Positions 63,130 through 64,000 of a stretch of DNA of 64,000 nucleotides are shown here, piece after piece (position 1 is the stretch's first letter; every line of letters begins with the position of its first letter). Source of the stretch: Phytophthora sp. 'mugwort' (taxonomy: Eukaryota; Oomycota; Peronosporomycetes; Peronosporales; Peronosporaceae); the NCBI GenBank assembly GCA_033558025.1, contig JAUCEF010000001.1, forward strand, positions 3,472,001-3,536,000, in the 5' to 3' direction. The position numbers and the translations under genes are program-made. Below the pieces are notes generated by a model, which did no database searches, was not told the origin of the DNA, and saw only the letters and a program-made list of their open reading frames with translations.

Positions 63130-63565
63130 GCTCTCGGGAGCGTATTTTGCTGCTACTCGACGACTTCTCCGGGCATTGGTCCAAAGACGTCGTCGAGTAT
63201 GCAGCAGAAATTGATGTGATGATTATGAAAGCGCCCCCCAATGCGACTTCAGTGTCGCAGCCCGCCGACGCTACCTGCAACGGGGGGTCGCGTTTAAGCT
63301 GGCGCAGCCAGACCGCCCGAGATTGTGCTCATAGCTCCGTGCTGCATGGAACGGTGTTCCAGGTTCTACAGTGTTGGCAGGCTTTCGCAAGTGCGGTCTA
63401 ATCACAAACCACCCAGCTTGCCTTTCTGCTGCTGAGCCAAAATAGGATGCGAGCGATATGTCGCAGAAGGCCTCCTGAGTGGGCAGATAAATGCGGCAGT
63501 GGGCGAGTTTAGCTTAGAGGACGATTATGACGACGTTTTCAGAGCTGTAGCGCTTGCCGAACAAT
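63130..63565 (+). pseudogene. Pogo-like (DDE_1) transposase C-terminal fragment
   Basis: The frame contains RILLLLDDFSGHWSKDVVEY, then IDVMIMKAPPNATSVSQPAD, the second-Asp and QPxD blocks of the DDE_1 superfamily. After a frame change at ~63275 the protein goes on with AWNGVPGSTVLAGFRKCGLI, the C-terminal helix region of the family, and ends in stops. The N-terminal HTH and first Asp lie outside or are lost. Confidence 0.7.
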
Positions 63566-64000
63566 AATGCCTGCTGCCTTGTGTTATCTTCCGTCGACTT
63601 TCTTTACTTTAGACGGGGCAGGTATGAAGCCGATCGCTGCACTCAGTTTTGCTGTATGCGTTAACATAGGTTATTCGGTATTCAAATTGAACTTAAACTG
63701 ACAGAATGCTGCTTGGTGATTTCTTATCAAAGGAATTATACAATCAGACACGAATTGTCAACGGTCGGACACACCAACTCAGCTTGGATAGTTGCGACCA
63801 GGGCACTTAACCCCGTAAAAGCGCATGACCACCTCGTTTCCGGATTAGCGCTGTACTAGTGAAGAGTCCGATGTCTTCCATTCTTCGGCCGTCGGCCCTG
63901 GCGTTCGCATGCACTCCGGGCGCTGCTGGAGAGGAGGAGAAGTGGCTCAAGCTAATTATGGGGCTTGACGATAAGGAGCTAGGTGATGAGGTCGATTCGC
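63566..64000. other. Right edge of the window
   Basis: No recognisable feature. The last 100 bases have a forward frame with higher G+C that may belong to a gene or transposon continuing beyond the window. Confidence 0.3.

Overview
The window looks like nuclear DNA of an oomycete, most likely a Phytophthora-like plant pathogen. The basis is short introns of 72-100 bp in tightly packed housekeeping genes, and a broad range of oomycete-style transposons (MULE, PIF/Harbinger, Tc1/mariner, pogo-like, DUF7869-type, Ty3/gypsy). A family of large membrane-anchored LTA-synthase-like sulfatases of a kind I associate with oomycetes points the same way. The genus is inferred from remembered family resemblance, not from a database search.

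Layout. 1-3.3 kb is transposon debris: a cupin/zinc-finger-type pseudogene, a MULE fragment and a gypsy fragment. 3.3-11.4 kb is a compact housekeeping island of six genes: the proteasome lid subunit RPN7, a mitochondrial IF-3, the Fanconi E3 ligase FANCL, an NCBP3-like mRNA-export protein with an unusual domain arrangement, FAM136A, and a DHHC-type palmitoyltransferase. IF-3/FANCL and NCBP3-like/FAM136A are divergent pairs separated by only about 175 bp. 11.5-30 kb is a graveyard of mobile elements, nearly all with stops and frameshifts: a MITE-like repeat, a two-gene Harbinger element, a truncated gypsy element carrying two perfect palindromes, a MULE, an hAT-like piece, a Tc1/mariner element with ~215-bp terminal repeats, a DUF7869-type element and a second Harbinger copy.

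31-57 kb is the most gene-like accessory region. It holds a ~10-TM orphan membrane protein, four intact paralogous five-TM sulfatase/LTA-synthase-like genes (816-925 codons) in mixed orientation, and a nuclear TatA/B-like gene. A complete 9.6-kb Ty3/gypsy element (44476-54072) with two 749-bp LTRs that differ at three positions has inserted into the 3' flank of a fifth sulfatase copy, of which only the last dozen or so codons remain. The coding part of this element is broken, with in-frame stops, frameshifts, and altered protease and integrase catalytic residues. 57-64 kb is again transposon debris: a MULE, a chromodomain/protease-like pseudogene and a pogo-like fragment.

Functional picture. 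The housekeeping island covers proteolysis, mitochondrial translation, DNA crosslink repair, mRNA export and protein lipidation, with no sign of a shared pathway. The sulfatase cluster is a local gene family that expanded by tandem duplication and was then disturbed by retrotransposition. The most interesting items are the FAMeT + Tho1-like + NCBP3 fusion, the eukaryotic LtaS-like cluster, and the nuclear TatA/B-like protein.
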